From Pseudomonas sp. ACM7 (GTDB taxonomy: Bacteria; Pseudomonadota; Gammaproteobacteria; Pseudomonadales; Pseudomonadaceae), in NCBI RefSeq assembly GCF_004136015.1, contig NZ_CP024866.1:217291-281290 (forward strand): 64,000 nucleotides of DNA, given 5' to 3'. The notes below the pieces were generated by a model. The model saw nothing but the letters and a program-made list of their open reading frames with translations, did not search any database and was not told the origin of the DNA. Below are positions 1 to 9,437 of the stretch, one piece after another. Numbering within the stretch: the stretch's first letter is position 1; each line of letters opens with the position of its first letter. The translations under genes were made by a program, and so were the position numbers.

Positions 1-1
1 T

Positions 2-550
2 CCCAACGAATGCCCCCCCTTTTTGAAGACTGTTTTCAACGCCTTTAACTCGGCCCCCATGTTGCAATTTCTTGAAAAGCTCACAGGCATCGAAGGTCTG
101 ATACCCGACCCCTACTTTGCTGGTGGCGGTCTGCATGAAACGAAAAGTGGTGGTTTCCTGGGGGTGCACTCGGACTTCAGGCTCAACAAAAAGCTTAATG
201 TTGAGCGCAGACTGAATATCATCATTTATCTGAATGAAGACTGGCGAGAGGAGTACGGCGGTAACCTTGAACTTTGGGATGTCGACATGAAAACCTGTCT
301 TAAAAAAGTTCTGCCCATTTACAATCGATGTGTCATTTTCAACACTGACAAAGACAGCAATCATGGGCATCCAGAGCCTTTAACAACGCCAGAGCACGTC
401 ACGCGCAGATCTATAGCGCTTTATTACTACACCGCAGGGACCATGGTGATCGATCCCGCACAAAGAAACAAAACCCACTACAAGCCAAGGCCCAAAGATC
501 GTTTCAGTCTAAAGTACTACATGGGCAAACTAATCAAGAAGAAAAACTAA
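2..550 (+). CDS. 2OG-Fe(II) oxygenase, 5' end outside window
   Basis: Non-haem iron dioxygenase of the prolyl-4-hydroxylase-like superfamily, expected to couple 2-oxoglutarate decarboxylation to hydroxylation of an unknown substrate. The HxD iron motif is visible in GVHSDF, the distal histidine lies in NHGHPEPL, and a following TRRS arginine fits 2OG binding. The frame is open to the first base of the window, so the true start is probably upstream; the first in-window start (TTG at 23) has no convincing ribosome site. The C-terminus is basic (KLIKKKN). Family assignment is good; substrate unknown. Confidence 0.8.
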   Translation, partial: PNECPPFLKTVFNAFNSAPMLQFLEKLTGIEGLIPDPYFAGGGLHETKSGGFLGVHSDFRLNKKLNVERRLNIIIYLNEDWREEYGGNLELWDVDMKTCLKKVLPIYNRCVIFNTDKDSNHGHPEPLTTPEHVTRRSIALYYYTAGTMVIDPAQRNKTHYKPRPKDRFSLKYYMGKLIKKKN

Positions 551-592
551 ACTACGAAACACCCGCTGAAAGATTTAGCCAGTCTGTTGCAT

Positions 593-615
593 CGACCGGT
601 TGAATCCACAGCCAA
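593..615. repeat. copy of dispersed Pseudomonas intergenic repeat
   Basis: A 23-bp stretch starting CGACCGGTTGAATCCACAG is identical to positions 48202-48224. It belongs to a degenerate repeat family also seen near 26.9, 29.6, 31.9, 50.5 and 52.3 kb. Here it lies between two genes, just upstream of the GNAT gene. Confidence 0.7.
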
Positions 616-699
616 AAGCAGCCATTGCGCAACGACAAGGTGTTTCTTCCCTCGACATGCTTATGGGACGATAAAGTTTCGCCATCGTTAAGGAAGATC

Positions 700-1185
700 A
701 TGGACATTCGATTGACGGAAGCCAAAGACTGGATGTTTTTGAAGCAAGTCCGTCTCGCTGCGCTTTTGGACACGCCGACAGCGTTTGGTGTGAGTTACCA
801 AACTGCCGCGAATTACAGTGACGAGCAGTGGAAAGAACGCGCCTCATCAGCGGCCGGACCGGAATTCTGGTTGGCCATCAAGGACGATAAACCGGTGGGG
901 ATGATCGGTGCGGGAGTCAGCCAAGCGAATCGCTATAACCTGATCGGAATGTGGGTTGAACCCGCTGCACGTGGTTCTGGTGTGGCAGCTCAGCTTGTTG
1001 AGGCGGTGAAATCTCGCGCGATCGGCAAAGGGCATGATCGCGTTTTTCTGGATGTCTCCCCGGACAATGCAAGAGCCTCGAACTTCTATCTAAAGCAGGG
1101 TTTCTCTTTCATCGATGAATGGGAACCTTTGGTCAGTCATCCGCATATCACGGTTCAGACCATGCTTTGGACTGTACGGACCTGA
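700..1185 (+). CDS. GNAT family N-acetyltransferase
   Basis: A 161-residue GNAT acyltransferase. The motif A region (MWVEPAARGSGVAAQLVEA) carries the R/Q-x-x-G-x-G/A acetyl-CoA pyrophosphate loop, followed by the NARASNFYLKQGF motif B helix. The ATG at 700 is chosen because TAAGGAAG precedes it at good spacing; the longer frame from 625 would run into the dispersed repeat and lacks a ribosome site. Substrate unknown; stand-alone gene. Confidence 0.85.
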   Translation: MDIRLTEAKDWMFLKQVRLAALLDTPTAFGVSYQTAANYSDEQWKERASSAAGPEFWLAIKDDKPVGMIGAGVSQANRYNLIGMWVEPAARGSGVAAQLVEAVKSRAIGKGHDRVFLDVSPDNARASNFYLKQGFSFIDEWEPLVSHPHITVQTMLWTVRT

Positions 1186-1230
1186 CCAACGGGCGGATCT
1201 GGGCCGTCAGTACCGACCCCAAATGGCCTC

Positions 1231-1539
1231 TCAGCACGCCCACGTTTGCCCGAGTGTCTCCAGACCGGCCTTTTTCAGATCCTGTGCGCTCATCACAATA
1301 CGGAATTTGCAGCTGGCGTTGAAGTTGAGAAAAAAGGGCTCCGCCAATGCGGGGATGTCGGAGGGGTCTTGTACGTCGACCACAAAAATCCCACCACGCA
1401 TGCCATCTTGCTCGGTAAAGTACGCCGCCTCCGGTTTGATGCTGTTCAGGATGCGCTCAATAACCTCGCCCACTTTCCCGGCTTTGACAAGGGAGTTGAA
1501 GGGTTCATTAGGGCACTCGACCATCAGTAACATCTTCAT
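1231..1539 (-). CDS. small alpha-beta barrel protein (DUF3303-like)
   Basis: A 102-residue protein of a conserved proteobacterial family with a ferredoxin-like dimeric alpha-beta barrel pattern: it opens MKMLLMVECPNEPFN, continues with FVVDVQDPSDIPALAEP, and ends with CKFRIVMSAQDLKKAG. Relatives are variously named DUF3303 or misnamed pantothenate synthetase. No catalytic residues can be assigned. It is convergent with the GNAT gene and divergent from the transporter genes. Confidence 0.7.
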   Translation of the reverse strand: MKMLLMVECPNEPFNSLVKAGKVGEVIERILNSIKPEAAYFTEQDGMRGGIFVVDVQDPSDIPALAEPFFLNFNASCKFRIVMSAQDLKKAGLETLGQTWAC

Positions 1540-1780
1540 CAGTCAATCCTCTGTTCAACTTGCAACCCTGTAGTGTCATCAAGAATAGCGAAGCGTGAGC
1601 CAACCCTCATGCAGGGTTACGGGCGGTCATGAAACATGGCGATTCCGGGCAGCTAAAAGCGCTAACCCAAGGATCATCCTGGCCGGATCAACTTCAGGCT
1701 TTTCACACTAACGATGGGGCCAAAAGTGGTCAATTTCACTCCATTTCGTCTACCCTCACTTAATGCACCGGAGAATTTTC

Positions 1781-2632
1781 ATGCTCAACCGTACCCTGGC
1801 ATTGGCTGTCGGCTTGACGCTGTCTTTTTGCACCCTGTTGGCGCAGGCCGCCGACACCCTGAAAGTCAGCGCGATTCCCGATGAAGCCCCGACCGAACTG
1901 CTGCGCAAGTTCAAGCCGCTTGGTGCCTATCTGGAACAGCAATTGGGCATGAAGGTCGAGTTCGTACCCGTGAGCGACTATCCGGCCGTGGTCGAGGCGC
2001 TGGCCACTGACCGGATCGATATGGCCTGGCTGGGCGGCTTCACGTTCGTGCAGGCCCGCCTGAAAACCGGCAATGCCATTCCGCTGGTACAGCGTGAACA
2101 GGACGCCCAGTTCACCAGTAAATTCATCACCGCCGACCCAGCCGTCAAATCCCTCGCCGACCTCAAGGGCAAGACCTTTGCCTTCGGCTCGGTGTCCTCC
2201 ACGTCAGGCAGTCTCATGCCGCGCTATTTTATGCTGAAGGATGGCATCAAACCGGAAACGTACTTCAGTCGCGTGGGCTATTCCGGCGCCCATGACGCCA
2301 CTGTCGCCTGGGTCCAGGCCGGCAAGGTAGACGCCGGGGTACTGAACGCCAGCGTGTGGGAAAAACTGGTCGCCGCCGGCAAGGTCGACACCACCAAGGT
2401 CAGAGTGTTTGCGACCACCCCGGCCTACTACGACTACAACTGGACGGTACGCGGGACCCTCGACCCGGCGTTGGCAGCCAAGATAAAGGCAGCCTTTCTG
2501 GCTCTCGATCCGGCGAAGCCGAAGGACAAGGAGATTCTGGATTTGCAGGCCGCCAGCCGATTCATCGAAACCAAACCCGAGAACTACAAGGGCATCGAGG
2601 AAGCCGCACGCGCCGCCGAACTGCTCAAATGA
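1781..2632 (+). CDS. putative selenate/phosphonate-type ABC substrate-binding protein
   Basis: Periplasmic binding protein (283 aa) with a clear Sec signal peptide ([18 protein letters not shown], cleavage near AQA-AD). The mature part ([41 protein letters not shown]) is typical of PhnD/PtxB-type oxyanion-binding proteins and closest in my reading to the family named putative selenate ABC transporter substrate-binding protein. ATG 1781 follows CCGGAG at seven bases and is preferred to ATG 1763. First gene of a tight four-gene operon; its stop overlaps the next start (ATGA). No selenium-use gene is in the window, so the ligand is inference. Confidence 0.85.
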   Translation: MLNRTLALAVGLTLSFCTLLAQAADTLKVSAIPDEAPTELLRKFKPLGAYLEQQLGMKVEFVPVSDYPAVVEALATDRIDMAWLGGFTFVQARLKTGNAIPLVQREQDAQFTSKFITADPAVKSLADLKGKTFAFGSVSSTSGSLMPRYFMLKDGIKPETYFSRVGYSGAHDATVAWVQAGKVDAGVLNASVWEKLVAAGKVDTTKVRVFATTPAYYDYNWTVRGTLDPALAAKIKAAFLALDPAKPKDKEILDLQAASRFIETKPENYKGIEEAARAAELLK

Positions 2633-3426
2633 CGTTGCATCTGACCCAGGTCAGCCTTACCCACGCCAACGGCGTCCAAGCGCTGCGTGGTGTGGACCTG
2701 CACATCGGTGCCAGCGAACAGGTCGCCATCATCGGTCCGTCCGGCGCGGGCAAGTCGAGCCTGCTCAACCTGCTGGCCACCGCCCTGCGACCGGACAACG
2801 GTGAGCTGCAGGTGCTCGGCGCGCGCGCCTGGCAGCTGTCTGCCCGTCAGCGTCAGCGTCTGCGCGCGCGCATCGGCCTGATCCATCAAGCGCCCCCGCT
2901 GCCACCGCGCCAGCGCGTGGTCACCGCGGTTCTGGCTGGAAAGCTGGGGCAGTGGGGTCTGGGCAAAAGTCTGCTGAACTTGCTGCATCCGGTGGATATT
3001 CCGGGCGCACGCGCGGCATTGGCCAGGCTGGACCTCAGCGACAAGTTGTTCGCGCAATGTCAGCAACTGTCCGGTGGACAGCTACAGCGCGTGGGCATTG
3101 CCCGCGTGTTGTATCAAGCGCCCGAGGTGTTGCTGGCCGATGAGCCGGTATCGGCCATGGATCCGGTGTTGGCCGAGCACACGCTGTCGGTGCTCTGCCG
3201 CCATGCCCGGCAGCACAACGTCACACTGGTCGCCAGCCTGCATGCGGTGGAGCTGGCCCTGGCGCACTTTTCGCGGATCATCGGCTTGCGTGACGGACAG
3301 ATCCTGTTCGACCTTGCGGCCAGCGAAGTCGACCGCGAGCTGCTCGACAAGCTCTACGCCAACGAACAACTGCAATCTCCACCGATTGCTCCGGCGCCCT
3401 TGAGTGTGCAGATTCCCCGATGCTGA
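2629..3426 (+). CDS. ABC transporter ATP-binding protein (PhnC-like)
   Basis: Cytoplasmic ATPase of the importer (265 aa). Walker A is GPSGAGKSS, the signature is [15 protein letters not shown], Walker B is VLLADEP, and the H-loop histidine is in [10 protein letters not shown]. The ATG overlaps the stop of the binding-protein gene by four bases, implying translational coupling, and the 3' end overlaps the first permease by seven bases. A longer in-frame reading from 2356 would lie antisense or out of frame within the binding-protein gene and is not used. Confidence 0.93.
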   Translation: MTLHLTQVSLTHANGVQALRGVDLHIGASEQVAIIGPSGAGKSSLLNLLATALRPDNGELQVLGARAWQLSARQRQRLRARIGLIHQAPPLPPRQRVVTAVLAGKLGQWGLGKSLLNLLHPVDIPGARAALARLDLSDKLFAQCQQLSGGQLQRVGIARVLYQAPEVLLADEPVSAMDPVLAEHTLSVLCRHARQHNVTLVASLHAVELALAHFSRIIGLRDGQILFDLAASEVDRELLDKLYANEQLQSPPIAPAPLSVQIPRC

Positions 3427-4247
3427 CCCGTGATACCCGAGATCCGGCCACCCGACCCCGCCTGCTGCTCACCTTGCTGGCCCTTGCCTTGCTGTGGCCG
3501 GGCATCCATTTCAGCGAGCTGGACCTCAGTGTGCTGGTGGCGAGTGACAGTCAGAGCGAGATGGGCCGGTTTGTCTCAGCCTTCTGGCCACCGGCCCATG
3601 GCGAGGAATTCATTGAGCTGTTAGTGCAAGCCACCTTGCAGACCCTGGCCATCGCCACGGCCGGCATGGCCCTGGCGTTGCTGTTGGCCGTCCCCGCCAG
3701 CCTGCTGGCCAGTCGGGCTCTATCGCTGTCTGCCGCCTCCCGTGCCGGCCACCCGGGCTATTGGGGTCAACTGCTGCGTTGGCCGGTACGCGGCTTACTG
3801 ATCTTCCTGCGCAGCGTGCCGGAAATCGTCTGGGCGCTTTTGTTCGTGCGCGCCGTCGGCCTCGGTCCGACGGCCGGGGTGCTGGCCATCGCCATTACCT
3901 ACAGCGGCATGTTGGGCAAGGTCTACGCGGAAATTTTCGAGTCGGTCGATCAGCGCCCGGCCCACGCGCTGCTGCAAGCTGGCAGCGGTCGGCTGGCAGC
4001 CTTTTTCTACGGGATCCTGCCCAATGTCGCTGCGGAGCTGCTGTCGTACACGGTGTACCGCTGGGAATGCGCAATCCGCGCCTCGGTGGTGATGGGCTTC
4101 GTCGGTGCGGGCGGTCTGGGCCAGCAAATGGATTTGTCGCTGCGCATGTTCGCCGGCGGTGAAGTGGCCAGTTTGTTACTAACGTTTCTCGTCCTGGTAC
4201 TGCTCGCCGATCAACTCAGCCGTCTGCTGCGCTGGAGGCTGGCATGA
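3420..4247 (+). CDS. ABC transporter permease 1 (PhnE-like)
   Basis: Integral membrane subunit, 275 aa, with about five or six hydrophobic segments (near residues 13-30, 65-95, 120-145, 150-165, 235-265). The EAA-type loop that contacts the ATPase is recognisable around [19 protein letters not shown]. Starts inside the ATPase gene and ends by overlapping the second permease by four bases, so all four genes are probably co-translated. Confidence 0.9.
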   Translation: MLTRDTRDPATRPRLLLTLLALALLWPGIHFSELDLSVLVASDSQSEMGRFVSAFWPPAHGEEFIELLVQATLQTLAIATAGMALALLLAVPASLLASRALSLSAASRAGHPGYWGQLLRWPVRGLLIFLRSVPEIVWALLFVRAVGLGPTAGVLAIAITYSGMLGKVYAEIFESVDQRPAHALLQAGSGRLAAFFYGILPNVAAELLSYTVYRWECAIRASVVMGFVGAGGLGQQMDLSLRMFAGGEVASLLLTFLVLVLLADQLSRLLRWRLA

Positions 4248-5011
4248 ATCGCCTGATCAACCTGGTGCTGCTCCTGTGTATCGGCGCAGCGGTGGTCGCC
4301 TCGTTCATCTACCTGGGCATCGACCTCGGCGAGCTCGGTGGCAGCGGTAACCTGAAGCAGATGGGCGCTTATGCGCAGCGTTTTCTCAGCCCGGACCTGA
4401 GCGCGGGCCATCTACAAGCCATCGGCCACGGCGCCCTGGAAACCATCGCCATGTCCGCCCTTGGCACCCTGCTCGCGGCGGTACTCGGTCTGCTGTTGGC
4501 ATTGCCCGCGGCGGGACGCTTCGGCTGGCCTTTGCAGAGCGCTTCGCGTCTGGTGCTCAACGCTTTGCGCGCGGTTCCGGAACTGGTGTGGGCTGCGCTG
4601 ATGGTCCTGGCCGCCGGGCTCGGCCCCAATGCCGGCACCCTGGCCTTGGCCTTGCACACCACCGGCGTGCTCGGCCGGCTGTTCGCCGAAGCGCTGGAAA
4701 ACACCCCACCCGAACCGGCCGAAGCCATCCGCTTGCAGGGCGGCAATGCCATATGGGCGTTCTGTTACGGATCACTGCCCAACCTGGTGCCACAGCTACT
4801 GGCCTACATCCTGTACCGCTGGGAAAACAATATCCGCATGGCCAGTGTGCTCGGCTTCGTCGGCGCCGGTGGTTTGGGGCAAATGCTCTATGTCAGCCTC
4901 AGCCTGTTCCAGGAAGCTCAAGCCAGCACGGTTATTCTGGCGATGCTGTTGCTGGTATTTGCCGTCGATACTTTGAGCAGCTGGAGCCGTCAACGCTGGG
5001 TCAAGGCCTGA
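4244..5011 (+). CDS. ABC transporter permease 2 (PhnE-like)
   Basis: Second permease subunit, 255 aa, about six membrane segments. It is a diverged paralogue of the preceding permease: both carry a loop of the form xGxxxAxFFYGxLPN followed by [22 protein letters not shown]. Two permeases in one operon imply a heterodimeric channel. Last gene of the importer operon; the downstream sequence is degenerate. Confidence 0.9.
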   Translation: MNRLINLVLLLCIGAAVVASFIYLGIDLGELGGSGNLKQMGAYAQRFLSPDLSAGHLQAIGHGALETIAMSALGTLLAAVLGLLLALPAAGRFGWPLQSASRLVLNALRAVPELVWAALMVLAAGLGPNAGTLALALHTTGVLGRLFAEALENTPPEPAEAIRLQGGNAIWAFCYGSLPNLVPQLLAYILYRWENNIRMASVLGFVGAGGLGQMLYVSLSLFQEAQASTVILAMLLLVFAVDTLSSWSRQRWVKA

Positions 5012-5037
5012 CTCATATTTATCGTCGCCTGATGAAG

Positions 5038-5139
5038 TCATTTCGCGGTGGCAGTCTTGAACTTGGTCCAGGTGCGCATGCGCGCCCGCATATCGGGCTG
5101 GGGAATGTCTTTGCCAGGGATCAGCCGTGCATAACCGTA
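5038..5139 (-). pseudogene. C-terminal remnant of a solute-binding-type protein
   Basis: Reverse-strand frame ending in LIPGKDIPQPDMRARMRTWT then KFKTATAK and a stop. The tail resembles the C-terminus of polyamine-type periplasmic binding proteins (MxRTWTKxK), but only about 33 codons remain and there is no start. Part of a decayed region after the importer operon. The exact parent family is uncertain. Confidence 0.35.
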
Positions 5140-5671
5140 GCCTTGAGGCATACCTTGAACAACCCTTGTTCTTTCGCAGTGGACGCAGCGTCAGCCTGAC
5201 CGATGCCGGTCACGACCTGCTCAGCACCACCCAAGCGTTGCTGCAACAACTGGCCGTCGGCATTCGCCGCCTTGGGCAGTACCAGAAACCCAACCAACTG
5301 GTCCTCAACACCACCCCGGCACACCACGCGAACAGCGCACAACCCTTCACGGCGAGCGGGAAATGGATTGGAGTCACTGGGCGGTGGAGGCTGGCATCGA
5401 TGTCGGCCAGAAAGATCAGGGGCTGAATTTCTCCGACCCCGGCCTGCTGCTGGACGCCGCGTGCGCGGGGCTCGGTATCGCCCTGGTCAGCCAGTTATTG
5501 AGTCGGCAGGCGCGCGCCCAAGGATTGTTGCAACCCTTGGTTGAGCAAACCATTCGCGGCCCGAACTGGGCCATGCTGACCCATCGTGACAGTGAGAACA
5601 ATGCGCTGGCGCGAAGCTTCAGTGAGTGGCTGCTGGGTAACCTGGAAGCGGCAGACCCGATGACTGAGTGA
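5127..5671 (+). pseudogene. LysR-type regulator remnant (GcvA-like), frameshifted and deleted
   Basis: Two pieces of a LysR regulator in different frames. The first (5127 on) reads like the end of the DNA-binding domain and linker: LEQPLFFRSGRSVSLTDAGHD. The second (from about 5363 to the stop at 5671) reads like the end of the effector domain: LNFSDPGLLLDAACAGLGIA. The helix-turn-helix start and about 100 middle residues are missing, so it is not functional. Confidence 0.75.
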
Positions 5672-5679
5672 AGCCCTCA

Positions 5680-5964
5680 CCCCACGGTTCGCGCAGCGCG
5701 TACTTTCGCGTATCGCGAGAGTCCGATCTTGATGCCAACCAGGATGGGGGCGGCGACTACCATCGTTGCGCGTCTCCAACCTGAAGGACTGGCTGCCCAT
5801 CCAACGGCCCAAGGATCTTGTGCTGACGGCTATCGGAGACTCCATTTTTGTTCGCGTAGATACCGAGCAACTGGCAGCCGTCGCTCATAGTCGGTAGGTT
5901 GCCTCCACCCAAGCACCACCCATTGGCGGTTTGGCAGGACCCGCCAGAGTTCACCATCAAGTGA
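5680..5964. other. no intact gene; decayed coding fragments
   Basis: On the reverse strand there is a short hydrophobic frame (5688-5766, beginning MVVAAPILVGIKIGLSRYAK) that looks like the tail of a membrane protein, and a 67-codon frame (5757-5960) with three cysteines that I do not recognise. Neither has a credible ribosome site. Treated as remnants. Confidence 0.4.
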
Positions 5965-6189
5965 GGTTCAAATGGACAGCCACCGGGGCTGGAAATCGAG
6001 GAGGCCGCCTATAACGAATTCTTCGGCCTTTGGAACCAGGGAATGTTCGAGAAGCAGCGCCTGGGTCAAGCCTTCTATAACTATTTCCGCCTGCATCGCC
6101 TCACCGACCAAGCGTCCTTGTTTGGCCTCTATGAGGCTGACGGGGAGAAAGCGTTGGTCACGATTTCACGCCTGTTTCAGATCAAGTAG
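5965..6189 (+). pseudogene. remnant of an unknown small protein
   Basis: An open frame without a normal start that encodes GLEIEEAAYNEFFGLWNQGM and continues through FYNYFRLHRLTDQ to the C-terminus EKALVTISRLFQIK. Composition and codon use look like real Pseudomonas coding sequence. It is preceded by an in-frame stop at 5962 and only an internal ATG (6043) is available. Probably the 3' part of a lost gene; family not recognised. Confidence 0.45.
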
Positions 6190-6214
6190 CCTCTCTTTCT
6201 TAAAGGCTGGAATC

Positions 6215-6400
6215 GGCCGATTCTGTTGAAAAAGTCGGCCATGGTTTCCGCGGCAGAAAAGTATGCGTCCGAGATTGAAATCTTTACTCTCGGCAGAGGC
6301 ATCGGGACTCAGATTTCACGTAGCAGCGTGCAAAAAAGGCGTTTTCACCAGGCAATGATCAGGTCGTTTGGGCGGACCGACTTTTTCGACAGAATCGGCC
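6215..6400. mobile_element. 186-bp MITE-like element
   Basis: Bounded by 24-bp terminal inverted repeats (6215-6238 and 6377-6400) that begin GGCCGATTCTGT and differ at one base. Each end is flanked by ATC (6212-6214 and 6401-6403), a candidate 3-bp target duplication. No transposase is encoded. The same terminus (GGCCGATTGTGTTGAAAAAG) occurs at 9438, next to an IS remnant, suggesting the mobilising family. Confidence 0.7.
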
Positions 6401-6434
6401 ATCAGCGGTCACTGGTTGCGTCTCAAATCCGCCA

Positions 6435-6890
6435 TCAGCAAACGTCCACCCAACCCGCACAACCCGTCATGACGCCTGCTGACGTTCTATTCAGGCGCTT
6501 CATTGCCTTCGGTGACTGGATGGCCCGCTTGATTCGCGACGCGGTAACGAGGTAAGTCAATTGGACGGTGAGTTCGATCACAATGCCGAGCGCGGTAATG
6601 AAGATGACTTCTGGATAGGACAGAGCCGTCAGATCAAATGCATGGGGCAACACCGTGCCGAAAAATACGACGGCTTTTGGATTACTCAGAGTCAGCACGG
6701 CTGCGGCGAGAAGGCCCGCGCCTGCTGAGCGCTTTGGAGGTGCCTGCATTTGTTCGGTGTTCTTTGACCATAAGTTCCAGGCGATGAACAGGATAAAGGC
6801 AACGCCGAGCCATTTCACCGCGATGAAGACCGACTCGAACTGCTGGGTCAGTGCGGCAAGTCCGAGGGTGGCGACCAGCAGCCCAGGCAA
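6435..6890 (-). pseudogene. LysE-type exporter, N-terminally truncated
   Basis: Encodes the C-terminal two thirds of a LysE/RhtB amino-acid exporter: VKWLGVAFILFIAWNLW, then LTLSNPKAVVFFGTVLP (the conserved NPK motif) and two further membrane segments. The first roughly 50 residues with the SPGPN motif are missing and the upstream frame is closed. The tail (VMTGCAGWVDVC) also looks drifted. An intact family member lies at 62895. Confidence 0.75.
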
Positions 6891-6927
6891 ACTGATCTAC
6901 AGGCCGCGTTGATGTCGATGTGCGTGG

Positions 6928-8016
6928 CTAATCCAGGATGAACAGGTCCCCTTCCACATCCGTATCGCCGTGTTTACGACTCTCCGCCGCAGAGTCGTAG
7001 ACGATCAGCAGAGCCTCCCCAGGCTGCTCGCCCGATTGGAACAGACACATGCCCTCAGCGTGATCGTTGCCTTGCCCGAAAGGCACCTCCAGCACCTTCT
7101 CCAATTGATCGGTGAAGACCACGCGTTCCTCGTCGGACGCGAAACCGCCGCGCCAGCGGAAGACCGTTACCGGACCGTCCTGCTCCATGGTGGGGCCCGC
7201 CAGGATCAGCAGATCGTCACCGCGGGTGCACAGGTCACGCAAGCCCAGGCCATTGAGCGCGAAGAAGTGCTTACGGTAGCGGCGCCCATCCGGACCGATC
7301 TTCTTCAGCACCAGCGTGTCAGACGAGGCGTCGTTCAACTCGGGTTCGATCTCCAACAACACGGCCCAGCCGCGTAGAACCGGTCCACGCAGCCCCAGCA
7401 GAAGGCGCGAGCCGATCACCACCAACCCTTCGATATCGAAGCCGTTGTCCTTACCCGGGATACGCAGGAAGTCGCGTAGCTGAGGATCTTCAGCAATCGC
7501 CGCGGTCAGGTCGTTACCGACTTCGTTGCCCTGCAACTGCGCCGCCGTACGTCCATCGGCATCCACTTTCCTGGCGAGTACATAGCTGTCGTTCTGCACC
7601 ACAGGGATGCGGGCCAGCAGAAAGCGATTGCCGTCCGCCTCTACCGTCGACAGGCGCTTGATATTCTTCTGTGCAGAAGTGCCGGTCTCGGCCTTCTTGC
7701 GCTTCAGGCTATGGGAGCCCACCACCCAGAGGTAACCACTGTCATGGACATAGGCCAAGCCCTCGATATCGATCTCGGCGTCTTGTTTCGGTAGGGGCAA
7801 ATCCAGATATTCCAGGAGTGGAAATGATTGGTGCTCGTCGCACCTTACGCCGCCGCCGGGCGTAGCATTCTGGATTTTCAGGCGTTCCAGGCTCGTGGTT
7901 TCGTCGTTCGCCACCCAGAGTGTGTCGTCAATCTGCTGAGCGACCGAAAGGCCATCGCGCAACGACGCAAACGCCGGATCAAAGCTCAACAGCGCAAAAT
8001 TGCTTCGGTCGCTCAT
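6928..8016 (-). CDS. DUF3616 domain-containing protein
   Basis: A 362-residue, signal-less protein of the DUF3616 family, probably a beta-propeller of unknown role. Repeated blade-like segments such as DIEGLAYVHDSGYLWVVGSH, DIEGLVVIGSRLLLGLRGP and HAEGMCLFQSGEQ contain the family's EG(L/M) turns. Start ATG 8016 has AGGAGA upstream. Flanked on one side by the LysE remnant and on the other by a divergent alginate-lyase gene; no operon partner. Confidence 0.85.
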   Translation of the reverse strand: MSDRSNFALLSFDPAFASLRDGLSVAQQIDDTLWVANDETTSLERLKIQNATPGGGVRCDEHQSFPLLEYLDLPLPKQDAEIDIEGLAYVHDSGYLWVVGSHSLKRKKAETGTSAQKNIKRLSTVEADGNRFLLARIPVVQNDSYVLARKVDADGRTAAQLQGNEVGNDLTAAIAEDPQLRDFLRIPGKDNGFDIEGLVVIGSRLLLGLRGPVLRGWAVLLEIEPELNDASSDTLVLKKIGPDGRRYRKHFFALNGLGLRDLCTRGDDLLILAGPTMEQDGPVTVFRWRGGFASDEERVVFTDQLEKVLEVPFGQGNDHAEGMCLFQSGEQPGEALLIVYDSAAESRKHGDTDVEGDLFILD

Positions 8017-8363
8017 GAGCGGTCTCCTGTCTTTATGGCGCGGCGCGCCGGTTATTCAGAACCAGATTCTGCGCGTGTTCTTCGTCCAGTGCATGCACTC
8101 GTCCTGGCCGACCGGTCCACCGCTGATGGTTTGGTTCCTTCGCTTCCGCAAGCCAACCCACAATAGTTCCGTCAACTTCCAAAATAGCCGACTAACGGTT
8201 ACGCCCGTGGGCACAAAGCCTGCAATAACTCCATCGACGAACATTTGACGTCAATCTACCGCCATACGAATTTCCTAATCAGCAGACCCAACTGACACAG
8301 CTCAATAGCGCAGGTTCGAGCGCAACTGTGGCCGCAACATTCTCCGCATACAGGATTCTTGAC
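8017..8363. other. intergenic region, no gene recognised
   Basis: Separates the divergent DUF3616 and alginate-lyase genes and must hold both promoters. A short reverse frame (8056-8244) has no recognisable product or ribosome site. No repeat found. Confidence 0.4.
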
Positions 8364-9032
8364 ATGATCGACCTCGCCACCTGGAATTTAAGCATCCCTG
8401 AAGGCAGCCCACCGGCCACCATAGAAACGCCTCGACTGGCGCAAGGGTTCAAGGACCAGTATTTCAGTTCTGAAGCCGCTACCCTTTCCTTCTGGGCACC
8501 TGTGACCGGTTCCAGGACGGCCAACGCTATTTACCCGCGTAGCGAGTTGCGGGAAACCTATAGCGATGGAACGCTGCGCAACTGGCAGTATTCAGCGGCG
8601 GATAACACCCTGCGCGCGAGTCTGGCCGTCAATCAGGTTCCGAGCACCGGCAAGATCGTGATTGGCCAGATTCACAACAAGGACAGCAACAGCCCCATGG
8701 TGAAGCTGGAGTACCAGTACAAAACGTCGACTTCGACGGGAAACATTGTCGCCAAGGTGCGCATGCGTCCCGACGATGAAGAAGGCCAGGTCATTACCAT
8801 TGCGACGGGTGTGCCGCTCAACCGCGACTTTTCCTACCAGATCCACCTCAGCCCGAAGGGCGCGCTGGGCATCAGCGCAGCAGGATACAACTGGAGAACC
8901 ACCATCGACCCGAGCTGGAAGACCAAACCACTGTATTTCAAAGCCGGTGCGTATGTGCAGGACAACACCGGCTATCCCAGCGAGGGTGGAAAAGTGACGT
9001 TCAGGATGCTGGAGATCCATCACAAAATTTAG
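8364..9032 (+). CDS. polysaccharide lyase family 7 (alginate lyase)
   Basis: A 222-residue single-domain PL7 lyase that should cleave alginate by beta-elimination. Diagnostic motifs are present in order: RSELRE (near residue 56), QIH with the catalytic His (QIHNKD), and YFKAGAY near the C-terminus, where the catalytic Tyr is expected. ATG 8364 (MIDLATWNLSIPEGSP) matches the usual N-terminus. No signal peptide is visible, unlike many secreted family members, so the protein may be cytoplasmic or exported by another route. Confidence 0.9.
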   Translation: MIDLATWNLSIPEGSPPATIETPRLAQGFKDQYFSSEAATLSFWAPVTGSRTANAIYPRSELRETYSDGTLRNWQYSAADNTLRASLAVNQVPSTGKIVIGQIHNKDSNSPMVKLEYQYKTSTSTGNIVAKVRMRPDDEEGQVITIATGVPLNRDFSYQIHLSPKGALGISAAGYNWRTTIDPSWKTKPLYFKAGAYVQDNTGYPSEGGKVTFRMLEIHHKI

Positions 9033-9035
9033 TCG

Positions 9036-9437
9036 CTTCATTGGGTCACTACCGTCGGCACGCCGATCCGAAGGGTGAAGACTTTAGTGGATTTCCTCGT
9101 CGATCGGCTACCAAGTGGCTAGCTGTCAGTGAACTCAACCGCGCAGGCCGCAGATGCCCTCGAAGCCTTTCAAAACCATTGCGTGCGCATCCAGTGGGAT
9201 ACGCTGCTATCGCAGGCGGGTGTCGAAGGTGGCGGCACGCATCCTTACATGGTGCCATCACGTTCACTATCGCAAAAAAGGCGAGCGGGACGAGGAATGC
9301 ATCAGATTGGTGGCGGAGGCTTCCCAGTGAAGAGTTATCCTGAATTATGAACGCTCTTTCCTGCGCCCGGTGCTGGATTGAGTTAACTAACCTTAAGGGG
9401 GCCGGTCGATTGCACCATTTCGCGATGGGCAGCTATC
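9036..9437. other. decayed intergenic region
   Basis: Several short frames overlap here (for example one ending HYRKKGERDEECIRLVAEAS at about 9330), but none has a start with a ribosome site or a recognisable family. Probably coding remnants between the lyase gene and the IS remnant. Confidence 0.35.

Noticed and set aside
2356..2628. 5' extension of the ABC ATPase frame
   Set aside because: Lies out of frame inside the binding-protein gene; ATG 2629 with a four-base overlap is the natural start.
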